Of a DNA stretch of 64,000 nucleotides, positions 36,830 to 48,943 are shown piece after piece. How positions within the stretch are numbered: position 1 is the first letter of the stretch; the number at the start of each line of letters is the position of its first letter. The DNA comes from Xiphias gladius (taxonomy: Eukaryota; Chordata; Actinopteri; Istiophoriformes; Xiphiidae): positions 8,896,213 to 8,960,212 of the forward strand of contig NC_053408.1 of assembly GCF_016859285.1 (NCBI RefSeq). Direction: 5' to 3'. The position numbers were made by a program, and so were the translations under genes. The notes under the pieces were generated by a model that saw nothing but the letters and a program-made list of their open reading frames with translations, had not been told where the DNA came from and ran no database searches.

Positions 36830-37230
36830 AGTTGAATGAACAAACCCAACTGTCCTTGCCAGCGAACTGTCATGCTCCTTTTTTAGGATGGGGATTCAAG
36901 ACCAGATAAAGCTCTTGATCCCTGCCCCAGTTGTTTTTTTCAGAAGCCTAGTAATAGCAGAGTGGGAAGTTTTAGGCAACAGATTGGTCACAACTTCCCT
37001 CCCCTTCTCTAAAGATGCTGGTCGGTTAATGAAGTAACAAAAAATTGGGCCGCGGGCTAATTTGGAGTGGCGTTTCCTGGCCCCTCTTGGCCCGTGGAGA
37101 TGTGTTTCATTTTCTCTTATCAGTGATTCAGTCATGTGGATTTACGCATGAATGCCTCTGTCTCCCTCGATCGCTGTGCTAATGGAAACTTCGTTAATGT
37201 CATTAATCTATGGGCCGAGACATGTACTAA
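36830..37230. promoter_or_regulatory. Candidate conserved non-coding block
   Basis: Low-repeat, with GGTTAATGAAGTAAC, GGGCCGCGGGCTAATTTGG, CGTTAATGTCATTAATC and GCTAATGGAAAC: multiple homeodomain-type TAAT cores in a GC-balanced context. A 79-codon minus frame across it has no recognisable domain. Inferred regulatory. Confidence 0.32.
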
Positions 37231-38659
37231 ACACATATTTTGCTGTTTGTGCTCAAATAATACTGCAAGTTTCCTTTGTGTGGGAGTTTCTAAACAGTGA
37301 AGCAACACAGCAAAAATGAGACAGAGGAGGCTTGTGTGATATTTTGGTTTGGATTTATTGAATTCTTAAGGTGATATTAATCATTTTGGGGCTTCAGACA
37401 TGAAGACTGTATCCCTCTACAGATGATCATATTCACTACATACCATAGAAATCCCAAACACAGACACTGATGGTCTGTAATTTAAATTGTACAGTAAGGA
37501 GCCCAATCTAAGCCTCTAACGACTGTGCACTGAATGCAGAGCTGTCTTCCTCTGTCTTTAGATGTTCGTCTCCCTACGAAGTAAATGACGAGGCAGCCTG
37601 TAGCATCTCTCATTGTCCACTAAGCATAACAAGTTGTGATCTGTGATCACGGCACTACGCTGAACTCTGATCTCTGCTGGCTGGAGGACACAAGTTCAAC
37701 GCAGTTACTTACAATTTAGCGGCCCAGATTAGTCAGAGGGCAAAGTGCTCCTGCCAGGACAAATCCTCATCATGCTTGTTGTATACATATTCTCCATTAG
37801 GTAAACCAGTGTGTTTATATTGCAGGCAAATTGAGCGTAGCTACCAAAACTTGGCCTCTGGGTGCTCAGAACTGGGCAAGGACTCAAGCCTGGGTGGCAG
37901 AAGACTTGAGGTCAGAGCGGGGGTCTGGCAGGGGGAGGGTGTCCTCTTCATAATAGCAGGACTAAGTGGAGGAATGCACCTGCTTTTAAAGGACTAGCAG
38001 AACCATGACTTGTAGAGCCCATGAAGTAGATCATCTGATTTTTTGCGGGGGTTAACTGACCAGGAAGTGCCAGAATGCAACTGAAGTGCTTGCACATATT
38101 TAACTACTAAAATGTGCCACGGAACAGGGACTTTAACACACACAGCTGCAGCTATGCTTCCCCTGTAGATAACACTGTACTGCAGGGCTTCCCAGGGGGT
38201 ACTTCTGCAGTTGCCAGGGGACACATGGAAAGATGGTGGAGTGGCTTAGCTAATTAGAAAAAATTGAATTTGATTTTGAATTTGATGAAAAATAATAGGA
38301 TTACAAATTGCTGTGATCTGTAACTTTTTGTATAAAACCACATGCTGCAACTGAGAGAGAGCATGAAAACTAGTTAGCAACCGAGCAGAGATGTCGAAAT
38401 AGCCAGCAAGAAAATAAATTAAAAATAAAAATAGCTGAAGGGCTGAAACGCCAGCTTCTTCTGCCACTTCAGGCAGTAGTAGTACGAATGGAAACTTGAC
38501 CAAACCTACTGACAACAACAAAAAAAGGAGACCAAACCTAATTACCGACAATTCCAGGATCCCTGTGTCTTGTAAAACCAGTTCAAATTAAGTCCCAGTC
38601 GTGTGACAGAGACTTTATTAAATCAAATTCTATTTATCTGGGGAATGTGTCTGTGCACA

Positions 38660-39090
38660 AGCAGCTCTTAAAGGGGAACTTCACCAATCTTACACAGTCC
38701 TTTTACAGGTCTTGGGGAGAAGTGAGGCAACTGTACATGAGGGACAAGTTCTATAAAGAATTTTCTGGCTGCAGAGGGAGCTGCACAAAGTCTGATCACT
38801 TTCATCAGTTGGGGCTGAAAACTACAAGTTTGAAATGGCAAAAACTCTGAGGATGTGAAGGAGTGAGCTCACCAGACCTCTGTAGCCAGCTCCTCATCTC
38901 TGCCTGAGGCCAGTGGCTCCAGGCTACATTAGCAATCTTAGCTACATTAGCATAACGCACCCAAATCTCCAACCAGACTGGCTGCAGGCGAGTTGCAGCG
39001 TGGGTAATATAGGCACCAGGTTCTAACAACTGTCCATCATGAGGCCGACAATATCATAGGAATGTAGCGCTAAGTCAGTGGAGCACTCTT
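38660..39090. repeat. Interspersed repeat (AAAGGGGAACTTCACC family)
   Basis: Starts with AAAGGGGAACTTCACCAATC, a common head of fish dispersed repeats, and continues through CTCCAGGCTACATTAGC and its near-duplicate TTAGCTACATTAGC. No coding capacity. Confidence 0.5.
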
Positions 39091-39119
39091 TTAATATTTA
39101 GAGTCACTGTAGAAGCCAT

Positions 39120-39520
39120 TTAGCTAATTTTAAGCTGATATTTACAATAGTATTGGTTCGCAATAATGATTATTGTTGTTATTTGCATTTTGTAATTAAT
39201 TAGTTTATTATCTAATCAATAAAATAGCACATCACAAGTTCCCAGAGCTGAAGGTGACATCTTCAGATTGCTTGTTTTGTCTGACCAACAGTCAAAAGCC
39301 AGAATATATTCAATATACAATGAATTTTAACGAAGAAAAGTAAGAAGAATAACAGATTATCACACATGAGAAGCTACTGCCATTTGCTATCTTTGCTTGA
39401 CAAATAAGTTAAATCATTACTTATAAGAACAAAATTATATGGTATGATAACTAAATTGTTGTCATTTATATTTATATTGCCTGAATAATCAATTAATTGA
39501 CCTATTATTTCAGCACTATA
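39120..39520. repeat. TTAATCGATTAA-type interspersed repeat, copy
   Basis: Contains GGTGACATCTTCAGATTGC and TTGTTTTGTCTGACCAACAG and ends with AATCAATTAATTGACC and TTTCAGCAC, matching the copies at 57,200 and 63,277. Confidence 0.65.
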
Positions 39521-39859
39521 GCACAGAGAAACTGCCACCTGACAATTACGCCATAAAAAGTAAAGGAAGTTATTTTAATTAATATTGTCATTCTTATATT
39601 TTTAGTGAAAAATCTGTCATATCTCTGTCTCAAATGTTGATGCCATGAGAACAAATTGACAAGATTTACCCTCAAAAGTATAACTTCTGCCATAACCCTT
39701 CATTTATTAATAAAAACACCACAAAGGGATGGTGCTGCAAGTAAAATACAGGGTTCTCCCGAAAGAACTGGGCCAACACATTCTTCACCCAGTGAATAGT
39801 TGAGTCGCACTGGCTGCGAAGCTCTATTCATTCAGAGCAAACGACAAAAAAATGTATTA

Positions 39860-40070
39860 ATGAAGAGATAAACTAAGCGTGGGCTAACTAGCGGTAGCGG
39901 GGCCGGAGCAGGCTGACCATGTGTTTCCTGTCCAATCTGGGGTTATGAGCACAGTAATTAGGAAGATGCTAATGGGTCTGACAGTTCTGAGTCCTTGGAA
40001 AGCTTGAAACGTCGCTTCAATTAGACGGCACCCTGAAGACGTCTTGTATGGCATCGTCATTCATTCCACT
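39860..40070. promoter_or_regulatory. Candidate conserved non-coding block
   Basis: Low-repeat segment with AGCACAGTAATTAGGAAG, GCTAATGGGTCTGAC and CTTCAATTAGACGG, that is several TAATTA-type cores within 150 bp. Inferred regulatory. Confidence 0.3.
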
Positions 40071-40079
40071 CAGAAGTTG

Positions 40080-41325
40080 AAAACACAACTGTGCTTGGCC
40101 TGAATCTCAATATAATAGAGTTTTTATTTTTTATTTTTTATTAAAGCCTCACATCCATGACTCACATATGAATCCTAAAGACGTAGTTTTTCATCCCTAT
40201 CTCCCACAAGTACATTAACACCTTCAATTCTCTCTAAACTGTGCTCACCAGATTCTAAACATACATGTTTATTCATGCTGTATTTAAAATCCAACATTAT
40301 TTCTTGCTTGGTTGATCGACATTTTGATGGCCACGCTCACAAAGCCACTTTAATGTTGTCATTAGTTATGCTTCTCTGGTGGCCAAAAGATGGATCCTTA
40401 AGTCCCAGGATCCAATAGGGCTGTATATGAATGGTTGGAGGAGATAAACTACATCAAATAAATGAACGAAAGACTCATTCACTGATGGAAGACAGGGGAG
40501 AAAAAGTCTGTTAATTAAAAATATGAAAATGAACAAAATCTCTGACACAGTTTCGGGCCCATCTGAACAGCTACAGTAATTCTCTCTCCACCATATAAGA
40601 AACTTCATTTAATTAACAGGAAGCTTAAAAGTAGCCCAAACCAATTTCTGATTATTTTCCTGAGCAGGATATGTTTTTTACACATACTGAAGGTGAAAAT
40701 AATATTTTGAATTCACATAAATGACTAGAAGTATTTTGATAATTATTATTATATTATTAATTTGGTTAATGTTACAGTAAAATTGTTCCCAACTTATTTC
40801 TCTTGGTCTTCCAAAATGAAATAGGATCTTATTTGCAGGTTGCCTTTAGTAAAATCTTGTTTGACTTTTTGTGAAACAAGACAAATAGTACTTGACCTGT
40901 AGATATAGGGTCGACAACTATGTAAGAGTAGAAATTATACTTTAGAAACATTATATTGTCATAAAGCTGATGGGAAAAATAGCCCAATATATATTTTCTA
41001 CAAGCACAATAAATGTAATTTACCAACATTCCTTTATTTTATTTATAGAATACAAGTGTTTTGCAATGGTTAATGAGATTCAAAGGCAAGTTACAGTTAT
41101 ATTGACATTTACATTCTGACCTGTTTCTTGTAAAACCAGATAACATATTAGTTTCAGTAATATTTATAATACTCATAAGTATATAAGTATACTTATTTAC
41201 TTGTGTTCAGTCAACAACCTATGGTGTATTGATGTATTTAGTAATTCGCTGAGATATTTTTCTTTTTCCCACCTCTCCTTTAAGGAAATACAATTTGGAT
41301 ACAGGGTGGATGTGTGTGAATGTGG

Positions 41326-41385
<60 letters not shown>

Positions 41386-43090
41386 TTTTGTGTTTGTTTT
41401 GTTGAAGAGTGTTGTCTTTCCATACCGAGAAAATGTTCGTGCTGTGGATGCATTACCTGATATACCTAATGCCGACAACACTCAGTGGAATACAGAAATA
41501 TCGAAAAAGAAAGAAGCTGTTGTGCTGAGTTTCGAGGAAATTGTGAAACTGTCTTTTTCATTTTTATCCACCTCAAAAACAACAGGATCAATCAGACTTT
41601 TATCCGTTATTATTGGGAGATCACTACTAGCAATTTACAAGTCTGTTGTAAATGTAGAATGTTTTCTGTCATTTCTATCAAAGAAAAAAATGGTCTCATT
41701 TGAAATTAAAGCCAAATTTAAAAGAAAAGGGGGCCGCATTTTTGTCACACAGTTGACATGTCCCAGCAGCAAAGAACAAGAAAACAAAACAAAAAACAGG
41801 TGTAAATAATAAAATTAAGCCTAAAATTAGGTTTCAGGTTCCTGGTGTTGTGCATGCAGGTGTTACACTGTATTCTGTGACCCATCAGATTCTGTAGCCT
41901 GATTAGGTATTCCATGTACCTTGCCCCTGCAATTTGTTGTTTATTTTTTATTTTTAATCATAGGGTGTTACCCGCTTTATTTTGAAATCTGTCACCAAAC
42001 ATAGTGGTACTATTGTATTTAGATAGGGTCAGAAATTTTGATAGCTGTGATGCTGGTGTACTGAACTTTGTGACCTGTCAGATCCTGTGAGACTAGGGGA
42101 TCAACTATGTATGAAAAAATATTGTCGGGTGACATGTTTTCATATCCATAATCCGAATATATAGGTCACCATTTTTGGTTAAACAGCTATCAAATTGTGT
42201 GAGTACTACCGAGGCATCATCTTTGCCAACAGGCCTACCTATCGAAATAAAGTATGTCATAAAAAAAACAGCGGTAACACAGCTGAAATTCCTATTCAGA
42301 TCACAGAATACTATGTAGCTCTTGTTCATGCCTGGGACACTTGAACAGAGCAGAGCCATCATTAGGGTTATGAGTAACACCTGCGCTTTTCCTACTGTAA
42401 CAAGCCAGAATGTGGAAAAAAGCCTGCATCACCTATCGGGGACTAAAACTGCATTCTGGATATAACGAAGCAACCACATTGTTGTGCCTTGGTAAAAAAT
42501 GATCAGCTGCTATTGATCAATAATTTAGACAAGTGGCAGATTATTGACAGGGAGACAAAATATGTTAGGCTTCTGTGTTTGAGAAATCCCCCCATACACT
42601 CAATCACTGGAACAGAAATTGCTCCATGGTATATAACAACGCAGCAATGTTTTCTCCACCCCCCACCACCCCACCCCACCCTGCTCCCACACTGCAGATC
42701 AATGCTAATTGAAGTCCAACATGATGAATGTAGTCTGAAACGTTTTTAACCCACTGACTGCTGAACAGCAACAAGGACGAGCCACTGAACATTTCAGATG
42801 TTTATTATTGTAGCTGAAGGCGAGACTGAGAATAGTTCACTGTTATAATTCCCTCTGCAGGCATTATTGCTGTAGGGACATAAGAGTATTACCTATGTTG
42901 CATCACTTGTTATTTTAAGGAGAAAAAGTCATGATGCCAACCAGACCCTTTACTCTTTGATTCTTGCTTGTTCCCACTTGTCAGGGGAATCTTGCTTAGT
43001 TTGGTTAAATATGAGCATCTACTACATGGTGTGCAGCGTGAGTTGCTTCATGATTTGAAACTTCAGAACTAATGATACTGTGCTGTTTCC
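40080..43090. other. Intergenic, no gene seen
   Basis: AT-rich DNA with a (TG)n tract at 41,329-41,383 and a C-rich run at 42,656-42,690. A 202-codon plus frame (41,201-41,809) is held open by the TG repeat and A-rich sequence and is not protein-like. Confidence 0.5.
41329..41383. repeat. (TG)n microsatellite
   Basis: About 27 uninterrupted TG units. Confidence 0.95.
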
Positions 43091-44272
43091 TAGGAGGCAC
43101 GCTGGTACAATATGATCATCAGCACAGCTAACAGAAGGATCCCCGGAGCCATCCAAACGCAACTCTCTGTTGGTGCAAATTCAGCCTGTGGACAGCACGC
43201 AGCACAGGAGGTAAGCCATGCCATCAAGTGGAAAATAGATCCGTTGTGTTGTCACAGAGACAAGTTACAGTATAGTCTGCCCATCGGACCACCGGAGGAA
43301 ACTGTAGGAGGGATTTTTAACACGTGGCCCTAGCAACAATGGGACACATTAATTCTTATTGTGCATTCACTGCATCAGGTGTTAACAAGCTCATAAAGCT
43401 GAGGTTGCTTTTCACAGCCTGCGTAACAAGTCAAACATTGGACTTTCCCTCTAAATCTTAGAGAAAGAGATTATTGGTCTCTTCATATACTCCTGACACT
43501 GGTTCATGACATATTTAATGTACAGTGGTAGACTGTCCCTGTGGTTTCCCGAACGCACTGTATTTCAGATATAATGCAGCCGCTCAAACAACAGAATGAA
43601 AACAGAGGAATATCCCGACTTATTGCTGCCACCTTGTGTCAGTTTAAGCCATAAGCCCACAGTGAACTGAGGTAACTTTACACCAGTGCAATGCTTTGAC
43701 ATAGGCCTCTCCTGCTTGACAATAAAGCAGATGACAGGGATATTGTTTTCTTGTTCACAGCAGTTTACAGACAGATACAGGCCAACATCCTTTTCACTGA
43801 CAGAAGAGTATTTTGTTAGTGCCTGCGAAAGTATTGTGAAAGATTGCAGGTAAAACCCTTTAAAAACAGTGGGAAAGCTCAACATTGTCGCTCAACTAAA
43901 TCATGTTAATATAATTGAAGAATCATTTTTATTGCCTTAGAATACTGTATTCAACACTAGGCGGATCAAAGCGCCATTCAACTGCAATACAAGTAAATCA
44001 AATCCACAAACACTCGATTATATCACAGCATTTTTATGACTCTTTATGCAGAGAAAAACTGACAACAGTCATTTCTGATGGTGTTGTGTTTTACAGTTTA
44101 ATGTTTCTTATATAATTCATATACTGTGTTACAGGGAAACAGCATTTCAACACAGGTACTTTTTAAAAAATAAATTTCAAAGGCTTAAAGGAAAACAGTC
44201 ACAATAAATTCCTATAACTATTTCAAGTGAGTACTAGGCTATACAACTATGTATTTATTAACAATATAGATA

Positions 44273-44595
44273 AAAGGGTTGCTTCACCCATACCAAAAAA
44301 TAGAAATTCCCAGTTACCCCAGTAGCATCTAGCCCTAAAGATAGTTTGTGTAACACCTGTTGTAAGCAACAATTTTCAATCAGAAAACCGTTTAAAACTG
44401 TTGACTATGAGGTCTGTGGATTATCCTGTGGAGCCAGGATATTGTTTCTGGAAGACACGTGGTCAGCAGTGATGGCAGGCAGAAGTCGCAGTAGTGGAGA
44501 TAACAAAACCTGGACAAACAAAACCATTGGCTAGACAAACCTAGTGGTAAGTGAGAAAATGTCTGATGGGGCATTGGCTGAACTGGTCCTTTAAC
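44273..44595. repeat. Interspersed repeat with inverted ends
   Basis: The left end AAAGGGTTGCTTCACCCAT and right end GCTGAACTGGTCCTTTAA are imperfect inverted repeats of the type that bounds fish dispersed elements. The interior includes a 62-codon frame with no domain. Confidence 0.45.
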
Positions 44596-45281
44596 TTGAA
44601 ACAAACTGTACATGCAAAACAAAATGTTTAATTAAACTCAAACGTGTTTAATGTTTCTAAATGAAACATAAGATAACTGCTTTTTTACATTATCATATAC
44701 ACACAGTACCAGCAAAACAATACACTGTACTTTGGTTGTAATTGCTTTTCTATAAACCCACATTATTACAACACCAATTTGATTAAGAAAAAGTGCAGTG
44801 ACATCATTTGGATATGAGGCAGCAATTCTTAAAAGTACATGACTTTCTTCAGTCATTTACAAATGTGGCATAATTTTCAGTTCCATCTTAAATATGCATC
44901 TTTGAACGCATTCCAGTGAAGTTATTTTTTGTCCACGCTATTTAGCTGCACAAACTGCAGTGCAGCCGATCCAGGTCTTCTTGGATTGTCTTGACATATT
45001 TAGGGCAACTCATGTGCCCATGTGATGCAGCTGAGAGTGACTGTTGTTACAAAGACGCCTGTAACAAAGAAAGGCAAATGTGGATTACAACCGACCGACT
45101 GTTACCGACATTATCTGCTGCACTCCGGCAAAATGTAGTAGTATTCACTTCGCTGATGTTGAGTTCTGGCCCTGTTTGGATATCTGACAGCCAGTTCTGG
45201 AGATAAACATGTCATAAGCACGCACAGTAGATGTACTGTTGATATTACCTACCTGTGTTGGGCAACTAGATGGCCCTTTTG

Positions 45282-47329
45282 CTATATCTGGAGATTGATA
45301 AAGGGAGCGAACCCCAGCACATCCTGAAGAAGTACCAGAGCCCTCTGTAAGGGCGGCTCAACATCTATCACAACATTGCGCTTCCGTAGAGGATCGAGGC
45401 TTGACTCTGTCACATTGTGGCAGTGATTCACCTTCAGGGACTGCAGCTTTGGGCAGTACTCTGCAAGAGTCCTGTGAGCACAGCATGCAAAGGATATTAT
45501 GGATGGACGCACAAGTGAGGTGATGCATGTCAAAGTGTGGACACAAAGTTAGTTGGATTATACTTGAAAATAACATACCTGATGGATTGGTTTCTAACCC
45601 TCAGGCAACCTGTCAGGTCCAGCTGCTCCAGGCCCCTGCAGTTCTTGGCCACCTCCTCCACCGACTCGTCAGTGACGTTGGCATTGACTGCCAAAGATAG
45701 AGACCTCAACTTCAAACACTTTTTGGCCAGGTAGCAGATGGCGTCGTCCTTGAGCTGGCGGCAGGCGGTGAGGTCAATCGACTGCAGCCCCCCGCAGTGG
45801 TCAGCCAGGCTGCGCAGGGACAGGCTGTCCACCCACTCGCAGTGCGCCAGGCCGAGGTGCTGGAGGTGCATGCAGCTCAAGGACACAGCCACCAGGGAGT
45901 GGCGGGTGAGCCAAACACACCCGCTCATGTCCACTCTCTGCAAATGCTGGTTCTGGCCGATAACTGGCAGCAGCTCCTTGTCGGTCACCCAGTCCGAACA
46001 GTTCTGAAGTGACAGGCTCTGGAGAACTTTGTTGTCCTTTAACATGGAGCAAAATGCTTCCTTGGGAATGCATGGTCCAATCTGTAATATCACAGAGCAG
46101 ATAGCAGACTTTCCTCAAGTACTGAAAATGTCATGCCTCTCAGTATGTACAGCAGGGTATCTGCAGGTCTCAAAAAAGCCCTAAATTCAGTTCCCTCAAT
46201 AAAAGGCCTTGGAAGATATGAAAAAAATTCTTACATTACAACCTTCGTGGATATTTGCTGTAGACAGTAACATTAGTTATAACTTTTTTTGTATGTGGTT
46301 GCTGGCTGTCGGAGGACCTCACACATTTATAAACAAGTGAGACAGGTGCCAGAGTGGACTGTGCATGCAGAAGGCTTTTTGTGGAGCTATTCTCTATTAT
46401 TACTATGTATTATTATTATCATCATTATTATCATTATTATCATCATCATCATCATTATTATTACTGATAAGAATAGTAGTTAGGAGCTCATTTTAGCAAA
46501 AGATTTAATTATTTTTTAATTGGTTAATCTACTTTTCCATTTTTCGTCATTTATTTAAGTCCAGGTGACATTAATTCATTAATTACATTACATATTCATT
46601 AAGATTTTTTGTTATATACAGCTGGGAGGTGCGGACCAAATTTGATGTAAATGTCAATGTCAATGTCAATAAATTCAGGTAAATGACAGACACTTGTAGG
46701 CCTTATTGTCCCTGCTAGTTTTATGTCACTCTTTGACCGGTACGACCGTGAAAAGGGGTATTTGGTTTCATTCTGCACTGGTTTAAGAGGAAAACCAGGT
46801 AAAAACACTTACCGGGGACAGATCGAATGTCCTGCAGTTGGCCAGATAGACCTGGATGAGGCTGTGGAACTGCTTGCTCACCCTCTGCAGGCTGACCAGG
46901 TGTTGCAGCGGCAAATGGCACAATATATGTGGAACAAGCACGTCTTCCCAGGGCAGGTCCAAAAGATGACATCTGCCGAAGGAGTGGAAACCTTTGCGTT
47001 TACAGCCGAACTTTGATACAGCGTGCGGCGATAAAGCGGTTACATGGAACACAATTAGATTTTAACAGATGCTTTCAAAATCAAAAAACGACAGTTGTAT
47101 TACATTGACAGTAGGGATTTTATTTTATCGGATTTTTTAAGGTGATATTAAACGCAAGCCACCTGCTATAACTGAACGGGACAGCTACATTTCTCAGTGA
47201 CTTGGCTGTTGCTATCGCTGTTAGCTGAGAAGCTAGCCTGCCGGGGCCATCAACCCAGCTGCTTTTTAAATTAAAAAAACTCAATTTTTTTAAGGGCACT
47301 TACGTTCGCATCTTAGCTTCTTCACCCAT
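45282..47329 (-). CDS. fbxl15: F-box and leucine-rich repeat protein 15
   Basis: Substrate-recognition subunit of an SCF (SKP1-CUL1-F-box) ubiquitin ligase; in vertebrates FBXL15 is known to target SMURF1 and so to support BMP signalling. Coding exons on the minus strand: 47,329-47,304, 46,972-46,813, 46,081-45,579 and 45,471-45,282, all bounded by GT-AG and summing to 879 nt (292 aa plus stop). The first exon encodes only MGEEAKMR and joins, in phase, to [18 protein letters not shown]. The F-box spans about residues 10-50. Cysteine-containing leucine-rich repeats follow to the C-terminus, for example [20 protein letters not shown] and [18 protein letters not shown]. It ends APFINLQI. Human FBXL15 is about 300 aa. 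An ATG at 47,052 in frame with exon 2 is intronic and not used in this model. The next gene is divergent, 1.6 kb away. Confidence 0.95.
46387..46466. repeat. ATT/ATC trinucleotide microsatellite in fbxl15 intron 2
   Basis: Imperfect TTA/TCA units; the poly-Ile open frame across it is an artefact. Confidence 0.85.
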
Positions 47330-48943
47330 TTTGAGACGGATATATTATATAGATATTTTCAGGACGTGATGTTCTTCAGAAAAATGCCAAAACAACGTAT
47401 TTTCCTTTAGCATCTTGCAGGCGTTTGAGGTGTTGCCCAAACCCAATGCTGCCTTCAGGTACTGTCGGAATAATTTACATTTTAAAAAAAAAAGGGAAAA
47501 GCACATGAATAATACCACAACGTTGTAAGGTTTACAAGGTTTGGTTTTATAAGACAACCCACACATAACACACGTTTTCAAATATCCATATAAAAAGAAA
47601 GGGAGAGAAAAAAACAGGGTTTCAATACAACATAGAACAAAAGTGTAAGAAGTACAAAAGAGTGGATGCAAAACAAGCCACAAGCAGCATTCAAAGCAAA
47701 CAAAATGTTATGTATAAAACTGAAGTGTGAAAGGACAAAAACACTAAAAAGTTAAACTAACTTATTTCCACCGGGATCCGGGTCTGCCCCAAGTCATTAT
47801 TACAATAAGGACTGCTGTGCCCATGTTATTGCCCAAAAGCTGTAACATGCAGACGACGATGACAAAATTTGCCGTTTAGGGAAAACCAAAGCCAAGAACT
47901 GATGGTAAAAATGATACACGTATACATTGTTTTAATAAATGACTGTTATCTCTGCTTAGCCGGCTATTTTCTCCCATTCATTCTGTTGGCAAAGTAGCCA
48001 AATTGCGAACCACTTGACTCGACAAAACAATAAATCCCACCATCATATTAAGAAGTAAATCTGTGCTAATTTGCCACCAAAAGTGCGATTTAAACGCCAC
48101 AGAATCCGTATTTGAAGTGATTTAGGTGTAATATAATCACGGAAGCACGCGTTGACGAGGAACATGTGAACGCAACCGTTGCAATTTCTCCGGGTGTACG
48201 TCAATGGTCATGTTAAAGGTGATTTACACATTGGTTTGCTGTAAGGATAATAAAGTAACTCTTCTTTTTTGTCTCATAGAGACTTCATATATTACTATAA
48301 CAGTGGATTTACAAACATTTAGGTTCCATGATTTTTTTTTTTTTTTTTTTTATAATTCCTTTATTGACAAACTAATGTCACCAATAAAAACGTCAACATA
48401 ACTGATTAACAAAGTAACCTGTACAGAGATCTTATCATGAAGATATAAAAAATAGGTAAGTGCTGTTGTGTTACAGAACAATGCAGTAACTTTAGGCCAT
48501 GATTTTTTTTATGGAACAAAATTAACAGTCTATAACAGTCTCATAATTACACATCTGTTTTCAAAGACAAAAAAAATGGATCAATATAAGAACTGAGTTT
48601 TACTCTTCATCTCAGACGTCTTTCTCTAACTCCCAGTTGTAAAGTGGAAATTATGCAGCCATAATGAGTGGGATCTGCTGCAGAAGCCTATATGTTTATT
48701 TATTCCCAACCCCAATTAGCTGCCACCATTTTAACAGCTACTCTTCCGGGTATACAGTACATGTTTTGAACAATTGACCACCGTGCCGGCTCACCTCTGC
48801 CAAGAAGAACAATGAAGTCAGCCATGCTGAACAATTGCTGACCCATGAGTTATGTTTCAGTGAATGAGATGAGCCAACAGGATAGCAGAGTGAATACTCA
48901 CTCTTGACTGACTACAGCCCCCTATACAAGCTAACGTACAAGC
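47330..48943. promoter_or_regulatory. Divergent intergenic region between fbxl15 and the peroxidase gene
   Basis: It must hold the promoters of both flanking genes, which are transcribed away from each other. No TATA box at a convincing distance is evident on either side. It contains a poly-T run (48,331-48,350) and otherwise AT-rich, unassigned sequence. The 112-codon minus frame at 47,683-47,345 is not protein-like. Confidence 0.4.

Noticed and set aside
41201..41809. 202-codon plus-strand open frame
   Set aside because: Held open by the (TG)n microsatellite (Cys-Val repeat) and A-rich sequence; nothing protein-like on either side.
45738..46012. Plus-strand open frames of 89 and 71 codons opposite fbxl15
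   Set aside because: They are antisense shadows of the leucine-rich-repeat exon.
46811..47052. fbxl15 start at 47,052
   Set aside because: The peptide before CHLLDLPW does not fit the family and a better in-phase upstream exon exists.
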